From Paenibacillus sp. YN15 (GTDB taxonomy: Bacteria > Bacillota > Bacilli > Paenibacillales > NBRC-103111), in the NCBI RefSeq assembly GCF_003285005.1, contig NZ_QMFA01000050.1, positions 244 to 50,703 of the forward strand: DNA of 50,460 nucleotides, in the 5' to 3' direction. Shown here in pieces: positions 14,811 to 22,762 of this stretch. The stretch's first letter is position 1, and each line of letters begins with the position of its first letter. A model generated the notes under the pieces. The model ran no database searches. It was given only the letters and a program-made list of their open reading frames with translations, and had not been told where the DNA came from. Position numbers and translations under genes: made by a program.

Positions 14811-14985
14811 GCGCCATAAAATGTATGCTAAGGCGCAGAATTTTCCGGAACAGCGTCATTAGCATACATAAAATGTTCGCTAACGCCTCCATTTGGCCAT
14901 CAAACGGGCAGTTTTCGGGGAATAAGGTACATTTCGTGTACGTTATTTCCCGGATTGGCGGCTTTTTTCTCTAATAGCGAACATT
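14811..14985. repeat. cluster of interleaved inverted repeats
   Basis: Perfect 11-bp arms ATGTATGCTAA (14821-14831) and TTAGCATACAT (14859-14869) are followed by AAAATGTTCGCTAA (14870-14883) and a reverse-complement-like TAGCGAACATTT near 14975. A third palindrome runs from GGGGAATAA to TTATTTCCC (14917-14951). Closely similar words recur at 50245-50390. This looks like a family of intergenic repeats. Confidence 0.6.
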
Positions 14986-15073
14986 TGCTGAGCGCTATCA
15001 TGCCACACATACGCATCCACAGAGCGTCATTGCTGCCGCACCTCCTTTCCTGTACGACCCGGGAGGAGAGAGA

Positions 15074-15140
15074 TTGACTGCAAACCCCAGTTTGTGGTAT
15101 AAAAAATAGAGGATTAGCACTCATTGTTAATGAGTGCTAA
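15074..15140 (+). promoter_or_regulatory. SigA promoter and CIRCE operator of htpG
   Basis: TTGACT (15074-15079) and TATAAA (15098-15103) are 18 bp apart. Immediately downstream is a perfect CIRCE element, TTAGCACTC-N9-GAGTGCTAA (15114-15140), at the expected transcription start. CIRCE is the binding site of the HrcA heat-shock repressor, so htpG should be HrcA-controlled here. Confidence 0.93.
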
Positions 15141-15177
15141 CACAACCTAACGACCGGCATGGAAGGGAGATTTATTC

Positions 15178-17049
15178 ATGGCCAAGAAGCAATTTAAGGC
15201 TGAGTCCAAGCGTCTGCTGGAAATGATGATCAACTCCATTTACACGCAAAAGGAAATTTTCCTGAGGGAGCTTATTTCCAACGCCAGCGACGCCATTGAC
15301 AAAATGTATTACAAGGCGCTCAGCGACGACAAGCTGGAGTTCAACCGGGAAGATTACTATATCAAGATCACCGCCGATAAGGCCGCCCGCACGCTGACCA
15401 TCACCGACACGGGCATCGGCATGACCAAGGAGGAGCTGGACAATAACCTGGGCGTCATCGCCAAAAGCGGCTCCCTGTCCTTCAAAGCCGAAAACGAAGC
15501 CAAGGACGGCCACGAGATTATCGGCCAGTTCGGCGTCGGCTTCTATTCCGCCTTTATGGTGGCGGACGTGGTTACCGTAACCAGCCGCGCATTCGGCAGT
15601 GACGAGGCCCACCGCTGGCAGTCCACCGGAGCGGAAGGTTACACCATCGAACCCGCTGAAAAAGCAACCCCCGGCACTGAAATTGTCCTGAAAATCAAGG
15701 AAAGCACCGAAGAAGAAAAATACGACGAGTTCCTTGAGGAATACCGCCTGAAGGCCATCGTCAAGAAATATTCCGATTTTATCCGCTATCCCATCAAGAT
15801 GGAGGTTACCACCCACAAGCCCAAGGAAGGGGAAGACGGGGAGTTCGAGGAGGTCCGCGAGGAGCAGACGGTGAACAGTATGGTTCCCATCTGGCGCAAG
15901 AACCGGAGCGAGCTTACGGATGAGGATTACGAGAATTTCTACCGGGACAAGCGCTACGGCTTCGACAAGCCTCTGAAGCATATCCATCTGAGTGTGGACG
16001 GGGCGGTGAACTACAATTCCATCCTGTTCATTCCCAGCAGCACTCCCTTCGATTATTACACCAAGGAGTATGAGAAGGGGCTGGAGCTGTATTCCAACGG
16101 CGTGCTGATCATGGAAAAATGCGGCGATCTGCTGCCCGATTATTTCAGCTTTGTGAAAGGCATGGTGGATTCCGCCGATCTGTCGCTGAATATCTCCCGG
16201 GAGCTGCTCCAACACGACCGCCAGCTGAAGCTCATTGCCAAGAACATCAAAAACCGCATCAAGAGCCAGCTGCAGAAGCTGCAGAAGGACGAGCGGGACA
16301 AATACGAAACCTTCTATAAGGCCTTTGGCCGCCAACTCAAGTTCGGCGTATACAGCGACTACGGCATGAACAAGGAGGACCTCCAGGACCTTCTGATGTT
16401 CTACTCCTCCAAGGAGAAAAAGCCGGTTACTCTGGACGAATATGTGTCCCGTATGCCGGAAGACCAGAAGTACATCTACTACGCCGCAGGCGAGTCCGTG
16501 GAGCGCATCGAAAAGCTGCCGCAAACGGAGCTGGTTGCCGACAAGGGCTATGAGATCCTGTACTTCACCGACGATATCGACGAGTTCGCCGTGAAGATGC
16601 TGATGAATTACAAGGAGAAGGAATTCCGCAATGTGTCCGGCGGTGACCTGGGTATTGAGGCGGATGCTAAGGATGAGGCGGAGGAGAACAGCCATAAGGA
16701 GCTGTTCGACGCCATGAAGGATGTGCTGGGCGACAAGGTGAAGCTGGTCCGTGCTTCCAAGCGGTTGAAGAGCCATCCGGTCTGCCTGTCCTCCGAGGGC
16801 GAGGTTACCATCGAGATGGAAAAAACGCTGAAGGCCATGCCCGGCGGCCAGGATGTAAAGGCGGACAAGGTGCTGGAGATTAACGTCAACCATGACATCT
16901 TCAAATCCCTGAACGACGCCTTGTCCCAGGATAAGGAAAAGCTCAGCCTGTACACCAAGCTGCTCTACAACCAGGCGCTGCTTATTGAAGGGCTGCCTGT
17001 GGCCGATCCGGTGGATTTCGCCAACGATTTGTGCAAGGTTATGGTGTGA
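15178..17049 (+). CDS. htpG: HtpG, Hsp90-family molecular chaperone
   Basis: This 623-residue cytosolic ATP-dependent chaperone matches bacterial Hsp90 over its full length. The GHKL ATPase motifs are in order: [15 protein letters not shown] (Glu31, Asn35, Asp38), TDTGIGMT (Asp77), and [15 protein letters not shown]. The middle domain has SSTPFDYY and the catalytic-loop region NISRELLQ, and the C-terminal dimerisation domain is complete. The ATG follows GGGAG. The gene is monocistronic, between the CIRCE promoter and a strong terminator. HrcA control is inferred from the perfect operator and differs from B. subtilis, where htpG is not an HrcA gene. Confidence 0.98.
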   Translation: MAKKQFKAESKRLLEMMINSIYTQKEIFLRELISNASDAIDKMYYKALSDDKLEFNREDYYIKITADKAARTLTITDTGIGMTKEELDNNLGVIAKSGSLSFKAENEAKDGHEIIGQFGVGFYSAFMVADVVTVTSRAFGSDEAHRWQSTGAEGYTIEPAEKATPGTEIVLKIKESTEEEKYDEFLEEYRLKAIVKKYSDFIRYPIKMEVTTHKPKEGEDGEFEEVREEQTVNSMVPIWRKNRSELTDEDYENFYRDKRYGFDKPLKHIHLSVDGAVNYNSILFIPSSTPFDYYTKEYEKGLELYSNGVLIMEKCGDLLPDYFSFVKGMVDSADLSLNISRELLQHDRQLKLIAKNIKNRIKSQLQKLQKDERDKYETFYKAFGRQLKFGVYSDYGMNKEDLQDLLMFYSSKEKKPVTLDEYVSRMPEDQKYIYYAAGESVERIEKLPQTELVADKGYEILYFTDDIDEFAVKMLMNYKEKEFRNVSGGDLGIEADAKDEAEENSHKELFDAMKDVLGDKVKLVRASKRLKSHPVCLSSEGEVTIEMEKTLKAMPGGQDVKADKVLEINVNHDIFKSLNDALSQDKEKLSLYTKLLYNQALLIEGLPVADPVDFANDLCKVMV

Positions 17050-17056
17050 TAAAACC

Positions 17057-17091
17057 AAGAAGCTTCTCCCGTTTCGGGGGAAGCTTCTTTT
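17057..17091 (+). terminator. terminator of htpG
   Basis: AAGAAGCTTC-T-CCC pairs with GGG-G-GAAGCTTCTT and is followed by a short T run. It begins 8 bp after the htpG stop. Confidence 0.85.
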
Positions 17092-17159
17092 GTACATATC
17101 AGGGCAGAATGTAAATATATTTCGGAGGAAGGAGAGCCCTTCTCATCTTGTTGCGTGTT

Positions 17160-17349
17160 GCGGAACTCAGCGACTCTTATGGCGGTGAAAGCGGGAGTTT
17201 AAATGATTAGCGGAACTAAGAAATCGTTACATCCCTGATACGGCGAAAATAGGGAGGAAATCAGGCTGCGGCGGGGAATAAGGGCTTCTTAGTTCCGTTT
17301 CAGGCGGGAATAAGCGGCAAAAGCCGCTATAAGAGTCGCTCAGTTCCGC
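17160..17349. repeat. 190-bp palindromic element with 26-bp terminal inverted repeats
   Basis: The left arm (17160-17185, beginning GCGGAACTCAGCGACTC) and the right arm (17324-17349) match at 24 of 26 positions as inverted repeats. Nested inside are perfect 12-bp arms CGGAACTAAGAA (17211-17222) and TTCTTAGTTCCG (17286-17297), and two direct GGCGGGxAATAAG copies. It has no coding capacity. It resembles a MITE or an intergenic palindromic repeat unit. Confidence 0.7.
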
Positions 17350-17416
17350 TACGCTCTTCCGGGTGCAGCGAGCAGGTGGGAGTTCTTGGAAGGCATAATA
17401 AGCTTCCGCCGCCTGT

Positions 17417-17968
17417 CTACAAATAGTCCTCTCCCTCTCCGGTATCCCGATGGACGGCGATCAGCACCAGCGCCGTATCTTCCCCGATATTCTTCACCAT
17501 GTGCGGCACACAGGCGCTCCAGGCAAAGGAGTCGCCTTCTTCGAATTCCGCGGCATCTTCTCCTTGCTGGGCCCAAATTCGCCCCTTCACCACCAAATGG
17601 ATCTCTTCTCCCGGATGGGCATGGACTTCTGAGCCGGTAGAGCCTCCGGGCGGAACCTCCACCATCATCATCCGCATGTGGCGGGTGAGCGCCAGATGCT
17701 CCACCCGCAGATGCTCCGAGCCGCTGGCGGTCACCTTTCGCTCTTGCTTGCGGATCACGGTCATGCGCTCCTCCTTTTGCAGCAGAAGGTAAGGCAACGG
17801 TACGCCCAGAGCCCGGGCGATGCTCTCCAGCGTGGCAATGGAGGGGGAGGTCCGGCCTGTTTCCACCTGGCTCAGGAAGCCCTGGGACAATCCTGTGTCT
17901 TCGCATATCCGGGCGATGGTGATGCCTTTTCTTTTGCGGATGGCCCGTATGGAAGCGCCGATATCCAT
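17417..17968 (-). CDS. XRE-family regulator with C-terminal cupin domain
   Basis: The 183-residue protein has an N-terminal helix-turn-helix (IRAIRKRKGITIARICEDTG, then LSQGFLSQVETGRTSPSI) in residues 1-60. A C-terminal cupin follows (GSEVHAHPGEEIHLVVKGRI, then the FEEGDSFAW strand), likely binding a small ligand or metal. This architecture is common for one-component regulators of neighbouring catabolic genes. The ATG at 17968 follows AAGGGG; an in-frame start 12 codons upstream lacks a site. It diverges from the dioxygenase gene, and inverted ATATTAGCAA copies flank the shared promoter, suggesting it represses or activates that gene and itself. Confidence 0.88.
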   Translation of the reverse strand: MDIGASIRAIRKRKGITIARICEDTGLSQGFLSQVETGRTSPSIATLESIARALGVPLPYLLLQKEERMTVIRKQERKVTASGSEHLRVEHLALTRHMRMMMVEVPPGGSTGSEVHAHPGEEIHLVVKGRIWAQQGEDAAEFEEGDSFAWSACVPHMVKNIGEDTALVLIAVHRDTGEGEDYL

Positions 17969-18015
17969 AAATAATTCCCCTTTGACAAAATATTTGCAAT
18001 ACAAAAGTTATATTT

Positions 18016-18095
18016 ATATTAGCAAAGTTTCGTTTGACACGCCAGTTGGGGGAGGAGTAGAATTAATACAAATAAATATTTTATATTGCTAATAT
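18016..18095. promoter_or_regulatory. divergent promoter region with inverted operator half-sites
   Basis: A plus-strand promoter TTGACA (18034-18039) with TAGAAT (18058-18063, 18-bp spacer) is bracketed by ATATTAGCAA (18016-18025) and its exact reverse complement TTGCTAATAT (18086-18095). The arrangement suits binding and looping by the divergent XRE-cupin regulator. Confidence 0.55.
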
Positions 18096-18141
18096 TTTTA
18101 AAGGGCGATAAACACAATTTTAATGAAGGAGTGAAACAGCT

Positions 18142-18915
18142 ATGATGCCCTCCTACTTTTTTGCCCATGGAGCGCCCACTATTGTTCTGGAGAACCATGC
18201 ATATAATGAGTTTCTGAAAGGTTTTGCCGCCAGCCATCCGCGACCCAAGGGAATCGTGGTCTTCTCCGCCCACTGGGAGGAGCCGGTCCAGACGGTCAGC
18301 GCCGTCGAGGGGAAATATGAGACTATCTATGACTTCGGCGGGTTTCAAAAGGAACTGTATGAAATGACCTATCCGGCCCCGGGGGACCCGGCCTTGAGCC
18401 GGAAGGTGTCCGCGTTGTTTGCAGAGCGGGGAATTGTCAGCGTCAAGAATGAAACCCGCGGGCTGGACCACGGCGCATGGGCCGTGCTTAAGCTGCTTTA
18501 CCCGGAGGCGGATATTCCGGTTGTGGCCCTGTCCGTCAACAGGCATCTGTCCAACGAGCAGCAGTATGAAATCGGGCGGGCGCTGGCGGAGCTGCGGCAG
18601 GACGATATTCTGATTATGGGAAGCGGCGGAACGGTCCATAATCTGCGGCAGGTGAACTGGAGAGCGGCGGGAGTGGACAACTGGGCCGCGGAGTTTGATC
18701 AGTGGCTGGAGGAGAAGCTGGCGAGCTGGGATTTGCCCGCCCTGTTCCGCTACCGGGAGCTGGCGCCTCAGGCTCAAACGGCGGTGCCCACCAGCGAGCA
18801 CTTTATCCCGCTTTTGCTGGCTATGGGAGCGGGAGACGTTTCCCGGCAGGCGAAGCTCCTGCACCGGAGCTACCAGTACGGCAATCTCAGCCTGAGCGCC
18901 TGGGAGTTTAAGTAA
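18142..18915 (+). CDS. DODA-type extradiol ring-cleavage dioxygenase (LigB superfamily)
   Basis: The 257-residue protein belongs to the class III extradiol dioxygenases of the 4,5-DOPA dioxygenase (YgiD-like) type, which use a single divalent metal to open catechol rings. Conserved His residues fall in the expected places: His9 in FFAHGAPT, His44 in FSAHWEE, His110 in GLDHGAW, His166 in GGTVHNLR and His220 in TSEHFIPLL. Length is normal for the family. It is transcribed away from the XRE-cupin regulator. The physiological substrate is unknown; the bacterial members are often annotated generically. Confidence 0.87.
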   Translation: MMPSYFFAHGAPTIVLENHAYNEFLKGFAASHPRPKGIVVFSAHWEEPVQTVSAVEGKYETIYDFGGFQKELYEMTYPAPGDPALSRKVSALFAERGIVSVKNETRGLDHGAWAVLKLLYPEADIPVVALSVNRHLSNEQQYEIGRALAELRQDDILIMGSGGTVHNLRQVNWRAAGVDNWAAEFDQWLEEKLASWDLPALFRYRELAPQAQTAVPTSEHFIPLLLAMGAGDVSRQAKLLHRSYQYGNLSLSAWEFK

Positions 18916-19040
18916 TCCCCCAAAAGTGACGCGATGCTCCGAAGCCTATTCCGGGTACTTTTGGGGGAGCCCCCGTAATAATCCCCCAAAAGTGACGTGA
19001 TGCTCCGAAGCGAAGTCCGGGTACTTTTGACAGTCCCCCC
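18913..19040. repeat. tandem duplication of a 66-bp palindromic unit
   Basis: Two copies start at 18913 and 18979. Each has CCCCCAAAAGTGACG, GATGCTCCGAAGC and CCGGGTACTTTTG in the same order. In copy 1 the ends form an 11-bp stem, CCCCCAAAAGT / ACTTTTGGGGG. In copy 2 only about 7 bp remain. It directly follows the dioxygenase stop and may serve as its terminator. Confidence 0.7.
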
Positions 19041-19080
19041 AAAAAAACGAACCCCAAATCCGAAAGATTTAGGGTTCGTT
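19040..19080 (-). terminator. terminator of the small XRE gene
   Basis: AACGAACCC / GGGTTCGTT with inner AAATC/GATTT pairing forms a long stem. On the minus strand it is followed by seven T residues. It starts at the stop codon of the small XRE gene. Confidence 0.8.
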
Positions 19081-19421
19081 TAGCTGTGCTTATTTTCCTT
19101 GTAATCGACGATCGGTTTGATAACCTGGGAGATCAGCCGGATTTTCTCGGCGGAGCATCCCTCCAGCATGGCGATAATTTCATTGCGCATATAATCGCGG
19201 GTGCCGTTATTGGCGCCGCTTAGAATATATTCCGGAGTTTCTTCCAGCGTAATGCACAACTCCGAAAGACGGTCCAGATTGATGGGTGTCCGTCCGCGTT
19301 CGATTTTGCTGATGTAAGCGTTGGAGACATCCAGCTTTTCGGCCAGCTGTTCCTGCGTCAGTCCCTTGCTTTCCCGGGCCTGGCGTATTCTTTTGCCGAT
19401 TACAGAGTAGTCAAATGCCAT
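19080..19421 (-). CDS. small XRE-family transcriptional regulator
   Basis: The 113-residue protein is essentially a single Cro/CI-type helix-turn-helix domain (IGKRIRQARESKGLTQEQLA, then EKLDVSNAYISKIERGRTPI) plus a C-terminal helical tail of about 45 residues that may dimerise. A near-perfect AGGTGATC site precedes the ATG at 19421; an in-frame start 20 codons upstream lacks one. It diverges from a 36-residue membrane peptide gene, with TTCAA/TTGAA palindromes in the shared promoter. The target is probably that promoter. Confidence 0.85.
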   Translation of the reverse strand: MAFDYSVIGKRIRQARESKGLTQEQLAEKLDVSNAYISKIERGRTPINLDRLSELCITLEETPEYILSGANNGTRDYMRNEIIAMLEGCSAEKIRLISQVIKPIVDYKENKHS

Positions 19422-19476
19422 ATGATCACCTATCCAAACTATAGCAATCCAGGAAAAAAGGAAACATACATGCAAA

Positions 19477-19511
19477 TTCAACTTGAACCCCTAAGTTCAT
19501 TGGTATATAAT
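19477..19511 (+). promoter_or_regulatory. promoter of the small membrane peptide with overlapping operator
   Basis: TTGAAC (19483-19488) and consensus TATAAT (19506-19511) are 17 bp apart. Two inverted repeats overlap the -35: TTCAA-C-TTGAA (19477-19487) and TGAAC-N6-GTTCA (19484-19499). These fit a site for the divergent XRE regulator. Confidence 0.6.
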
Positions 19512-19569
19512 GGTGGGAGGAAAAAATTTCATAACCTGTGTTCCTTAGACAAGAAAGGGTGGCTAATGG

Positions 19570-19680
19570 ATGGCCCTTATTATCGTTATGTTCGGCCTCG
19601 GCTTCACGGGAGTTGCGATCATCACAATCCTGGAGGTCTCTTATAGGAAAAGAGTGAAGAAAGAATCCATGAAAGAGTAA
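19570..19680 (+). CDS. 36-residue single-span membrane peptide
   Basis: A short frame, ATG 19570 to TAA 19680, encodes one hydrophobic helix (ALIIVMFGLGFTGVAIITIL) followed by a basic tail (YRKRVKKESMKE). This inside-positive topology is typical of small membrane proteins. AAGAAAGGG lies upstream, and a strong SigA promoter sits about 60 bp before it. It diverges from the small XRE gene. No homologue is recognised. It could be a stress peptide, a toxin-like peptide or a membrane-complex accessory. Confidence 0.5.
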   Translation: MALIIVMFGLGFTGVAIITILEVSYRKRVKKESMKE

Positions 19681-19837
19681 GTGTTTTTGCCGGGTGGAAC
19701 AAGCCAATCGGGCAGGCGGGAGATTTTTGCTTCCGGTTCAAATATGGTATGATGGAGAGGGATTTCACCGCAAACCATATTTTTGGAAAGTTAAGAAATC
19801 AGGAGGATTTCACTGTATTATGAAGGAAATATGAAGG

Positions 19838-19872
19838 AAATGGGGCTCCATTCCGGCGAGGCCTCATTTTTT
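19838..19872 (+). terminator. terminator before the carboxynorspermidine operon
   Basis: AAATGGGGC pairs with GCCTCATTT (one G-T pair) and is followed by a T run. It separates the small membrane peptide transcript from the next promoter. Confidence 0.6.
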
Positions 19873-19882
19873 GTCATTTTTC

Positions 19883-19911
19883 TTGATAATGTGTGGCCTT
19901 TTCTGTATAAT
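19883..19911 (+). promoter_or_regulatory. SigA promoter of the carboxynorspermidine operon
   Basis: TTGATA (19883-19888) and TATAAT (19906-19911) have a 17-bp spacer, 42 bp before the first start codon. Confidence 0.75.
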
Positions 19912-19953
19912 CGTGCTTGTTGATTTTCAAACTGCGAATTGGGGGTCAGTGAG

Positions 19954-21153
19954 TTGGGAAAAGCTCTGATTATTGGCGCCGGCGGCGTTGCAAGTGTTGT
20001 TGTGCACAAGTGTTGCCAGAATCCGGACGTTTTCGAGGAAATTTGCATTGCCAGCCGCACGAAAGAGAAGTGCGACGCGCTAAAGGCCAAGCTTGACGGA
20101 GGCAAAACAAAGATTCAGACTGCCAAGCTTGATGCTGATAATACGGATGAGGTGATTGCCCTCATCAAGAGCTTTGGCCCGGACGTGGTTATCAACGTGG
20201 CTCTCCCCTACCAGGATTTGACCATAATGGACGCATGTCTGGCTACCGGAGTTCACTATGTGGATACGGCCAACTATGAGCCGCCGGAAGTGCCGAAGTT
20301 TGAATATAAATGGCAATGGGCCTACCGGGAAAGATTCGAGAAGGCCGGCATTACCGCCCTTTTGGGCAGCGGCTTTGACCCGGGGGTAACCGGCGTATTC
20401 TGCGCCTATGCCCAAAAGCATCATTTTGACGAGATTCATACCATCGATATTGTCGATGCCAACGCAGGGGATCACGGCTATCCCTTCGCCACCAATTTCA
20501 ACCCGGAGATCAATATCCGGGAGATTACCGCCAATGGCCGGTACTGGGAAAATGGCGAATGGATCGAAACGCCGCCTTTGTCCGAGAAGAAAACCTATGA
20601 CCTGCCGGAGATCGGACCGAAGAACATCTACCTCCTGTACCATGAGGAGCTGGAATCTCTGGCCGTGAACATCAAGGGGCTGAAAAAAATCCGCTTCTGG
20701 ATGACCTTCTCCGATAATTACCTGAACCATTTGAAGGTGCTGGAGAATGTAGGCATGACCTCCATCGAGCCGATTATGTTTGAAGGCCGGGAGATTATTC
20801 CGCTGCACTTCCTGAAGGCGATTCTGCCGGACCCGGCGTCTCTTGGCCCGCGGACCAAGGGCAAGACCAACATCGGCTGCATTATCCAAGGCGTGAAGGA
20901 CGGCCAGCCGAAGACCTATTATGTCTACAACGTGTGTGTGCATGAGGAATGTTATGCGGAGGTTGGCTCCCAGGCTATCTCATACACCACCGGCGTGCCG
21001 GCGATGATCGGCGCCATGATGATCCTGAAGGGCATATGGAAGAAGCCCGGCGTATACAATATTGAAGAATTCGATCCGGACCCGTTCATGGAGGAACTGA
21101 ACAAGCAAGGTTTGCCGTGGCAGGAGGATTTCTCCCCCACGCTTCTGGACTAA
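19954..21153 (+). CDS. carboxynorspermidine/carboxyspermidine dehydrogenase
   Basis: The 399-residue protein is of the saccharopine dehydrogenase fold. It should condense L-aspartate semialdehyde with a diamine and reduce the product with NADPH to a carboxy-polyamine. Seen: N-terminal Rossmann motif LIIGAGGVASVVVHKC, LGSGFDPGVTGVFCAYA, and a C-terminal GVPAMIGAMMIL. The TTG at 19954 follows GGGGGT by seven bases and gives the usual MGKALIIGAGG start; an earlier TTG at 19939 is less likely. The gene for the decarboxylase of the same pathway follows after 16 bp, which strongly supports this role over lysine metabolism. Confidence 0.88.
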   Translation: MGKALIIGAGGVASVVVHKCCQNPDVFEEICIASRTKEKCDALKAKLDGGKTKIQTAKLDADNTDEVIALIKSFGPDVVINVALPYQDLTIMDACLATGVHYVDTANYEPPEVPKFEYKWQWAYRERFEKAGITALLGSGFDPGVTGVFCAYAQKHHFDEIHTIDIVDANAGDHGYPFATNFNPEINIREITANGRYWENGEWIETPPLSEKKTYDLPEIGPKNIYLLYHEELESLAVNIKGLKKIRFWMTFSDNYLNHLKVLENVGMTSIEPIMFEGREIIPLHFLKAILPDPASLGPRTKGKTNIGCIIQGVKDGQPKTYYVYNVCVHEECYAEVGSQAISYTTGVPAMIGAMMILKGIWKKPGVYNIEEFDPDPFMEELNKQGLPWQEDFSPTLLD

Positions 21154-21169
21154 GGGTGTGATAAAAACA

Positions 21170-22309
21170 ATGGATATTGATTTTGGGGCCTTGCCCTCTC
21201 CCTGTTATATCGTGGACGAACGGCTTCTGGTGAAGAATCTGGAGATTCTGGACTCGGTGCAGAAGCGGACGGACTGCAATATTCTCCTGGCTTTGAAGGG
21301 GTTTGCCATGCATGAGGTGTTCCCGCTGGTGGGGCAATACCTGAAGGGCATCACCGCCAGCTCCCTTCATGAAGCCAGACTGGGCCGCGAAAAGATGGGC
21401 AAGGAGGTTCACGCCTACGCCCCCGCTTATGTGGACCGGGAGTTTGACGAGCTGCTTGGTTATGTGGACCACATTGTCTTCAACTCCTTCCACCAATGGA
21501 AGAAGTTCAAGAGCAAGGTGCAATCCGTTCCCGGCAAAAAAATCGAGGTGGGCATCCGCATCAATCCGCAATATTCGGAGGGACGCACACCCATTTATGA
21601 TCCCTGCTACCAATTTTCCCGCCTTGGCGTTACCCTGGACCAGTTCCGGGGAGATGAGCTGGACGGGATAGACGGACTGCACTTCCATACCATGTGCCAG
21701 CAAAACTCCGATACCCTGGAGCGCACCGTGGCGGTGGTGGAGGAAAAGTTCGGCGAGCATCTGAAGAAGCTCAAGTGGCTGAACATGGGCGGCGGACACC
21801 ACATCACCCGTGAGGATTACGATGTGGACCGGCTGGTCCGGGTGATCAACCGCTTGAAGGAAACCTACGGCTTCCAGGTATACCTGGAGCCGGGGGAAGC
21901 GGTGGCGCTGAACACCGGATTTATGGTGGCGACGGTGCTGGATATTGTCCACAATGGCATGGATATCGCCATTCTCGACACCTCCGCGGCATGCCATATG
22001 CCCGATGTGCTGGAGATGCCGTACCGGCCGGAGATTATCGGGGCCGGTGAAGCCCAGCAATACCCGCATACGTACCGTTTGGGCGGGCTGACCTGCCTGG
22101 CCGGAGACGTTATCGGCGATTATTCCTTCCCGAAGCCCCTGGAGCCGGGGGATAAGCTGGTGTTCACGGACATGGCCATCTATTCCATGGTCAAGACCAA
22201 TATGTTCAACGGCGTGAACCTGCCCGCCATTGCCACCTTCAGCGAAGCCGGCGGCATTAAAGTGGTGCGGGAGTTCGGTTACCAGGACTACGCCTCGCGG
22301 CTGTCCTGA
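21170..22309 (+). CDS. nspC: carboxynorspermidine/carboxyspermidine decarboxylase
   Basis: The 379-residue PLP enzyme belongs to the alanine racemase-fold decarboxylases. It removes CO2 from carboxynorspermidine or carboxyspermidine to give the polyamine. The PLP lysine is Lys43 in LALKGFAMHE. The glycine-rich phosphate loop appears as NMGGGHHIT, and GLHFHTMCQ and AACHMPDVLEMPYRP are characteristic of the family. The ATG at 21170 is preferred over a GTG four codons upstream that sits on the ribosome site. It follows the dehydrogenase gene, so the operon encodes the alternative, SpeE-independent spermidine route. A terminator lies 40 bp downstream. Confidence 0.9.
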   Translation: MDIDFGALPSPCYIVDERLLVKNLEILDSVQKRTDCNILLALKGFAMHEVFPLVGQYLKGITASSLHEARLGREKMGKEVHAYAPAYVDREFDELLGYVDHIVFNSFHQWKKFKSKVQSVPGKKIEVGIRINPQYSEGRTPIYDPCYQFSRLGVTLDQFRGDELDGIDGLHFHTMCQQNSDTLERTVAVVEEKFGEHLKKLKWLNMGGGHHITREDYDVDRLVRVINRLKETYGFQVYLEPGEAVALNTGFMVATVLDIVHNGMDIAILDTSAACHMPDVLEMPYRPEIIGAGEAQQYPHTYRLGGLTCLAGDVIGDYSFPKPLEPGDKLVFTDMAIYSMVKTNMFNGVNLPAIATFSEAGGIKVVREFGYQDYASRLS

Positions 22310-22349
22310 GGCTTGGACGGTTGGCGTTGAAGTTGCAGTACGGCTATCG

Positions 22350-22380
22350 GCCCTTCCGGGATATTCCCGGAGGGGCTTTT
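22350..22380 (+). terminator. terminator of the carboxynorspermidine operon
   Basis: GCCCTTCCGGG / CCCGGAGGGGC, 11 bp with one G-T pair, is followed by TTTT. Confidence 0.85.
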
Positions 22381-22762
22381 GTGCAAGTCTTGCGAAAACT
22401 ATATATCGGGGAAGCGGCACGTGAATGAAATAAGGGAACGGAATCAACGGATCATTGCGGGAGCAACTACCAAATGGACTCACGATTCGTTATTTCGAGG
22501 AAAATCAGTGTTTTTGTATCTGGGCGGACTAAGAATCCGTTATCGGCCTGAATATTGGCGAAATCGGCGCCTGTAGGAGCAAATAGGGTACTGTGTGTCC
22601 GCGAAAATGGGGAAAGAGGCAAAACTGGCCAATTAGCGGATGCTCAGTCCGGATAGATTACTGGTTTCACGTCGCTGATTTGACAATGTACCAGATTCAT
22701 GTGGGCAGCCTTTATGGTGATTCTATTTTTCTATCAGCATGAATTGTGTTAATTATCCCCTT
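22381..22762. other. intergenic region with diverged repeat-like sequence
   Basis: No gene was found. GGAACGGAATC, GGCGGACTAAGAATCCG and TAGCGGATGCTCAGTCCG (about 22437-22660) recall the CGGAACTAAGAA / GCGGAACTCAGCG words of the element at 17160-17349. They look like scattered, degenerate copies of the same repeat family. Confidence 0.35.

Larger units (their letters stand above)
14494..15060. other. intergenic region rich in palindromes, no gene
   Basis: No credible gene lies between the nitroreductase and htpG promoter. The left part contains GGCAC/GTGCC pairing near 14590-14610. The rest is occupied by a terminator (14689-14716) and a cluster of inverted repeats (14811-14985) described separately. 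Confidence 0.5.

Noticed and set aside
15172-17097. 641-codon open frame antisense to htpG
   Set aside because: It exactly mirrors htpG and its Leu/Val/Gln-rich product has no family features. It reflects third-position GC bias.
19832-19924. 30-codon frame before the carboxynorspermidine operon
   Set aside because: It contains the terminator hairpin and the downstream promoter, so it is unlikely to be coding.
22437-22660. Terminal inverted repeat of an insertion sequence for the IS1595-like gene
   Set aside because: No matching pair of ends or target duplication could be found on the two sides of the gene.
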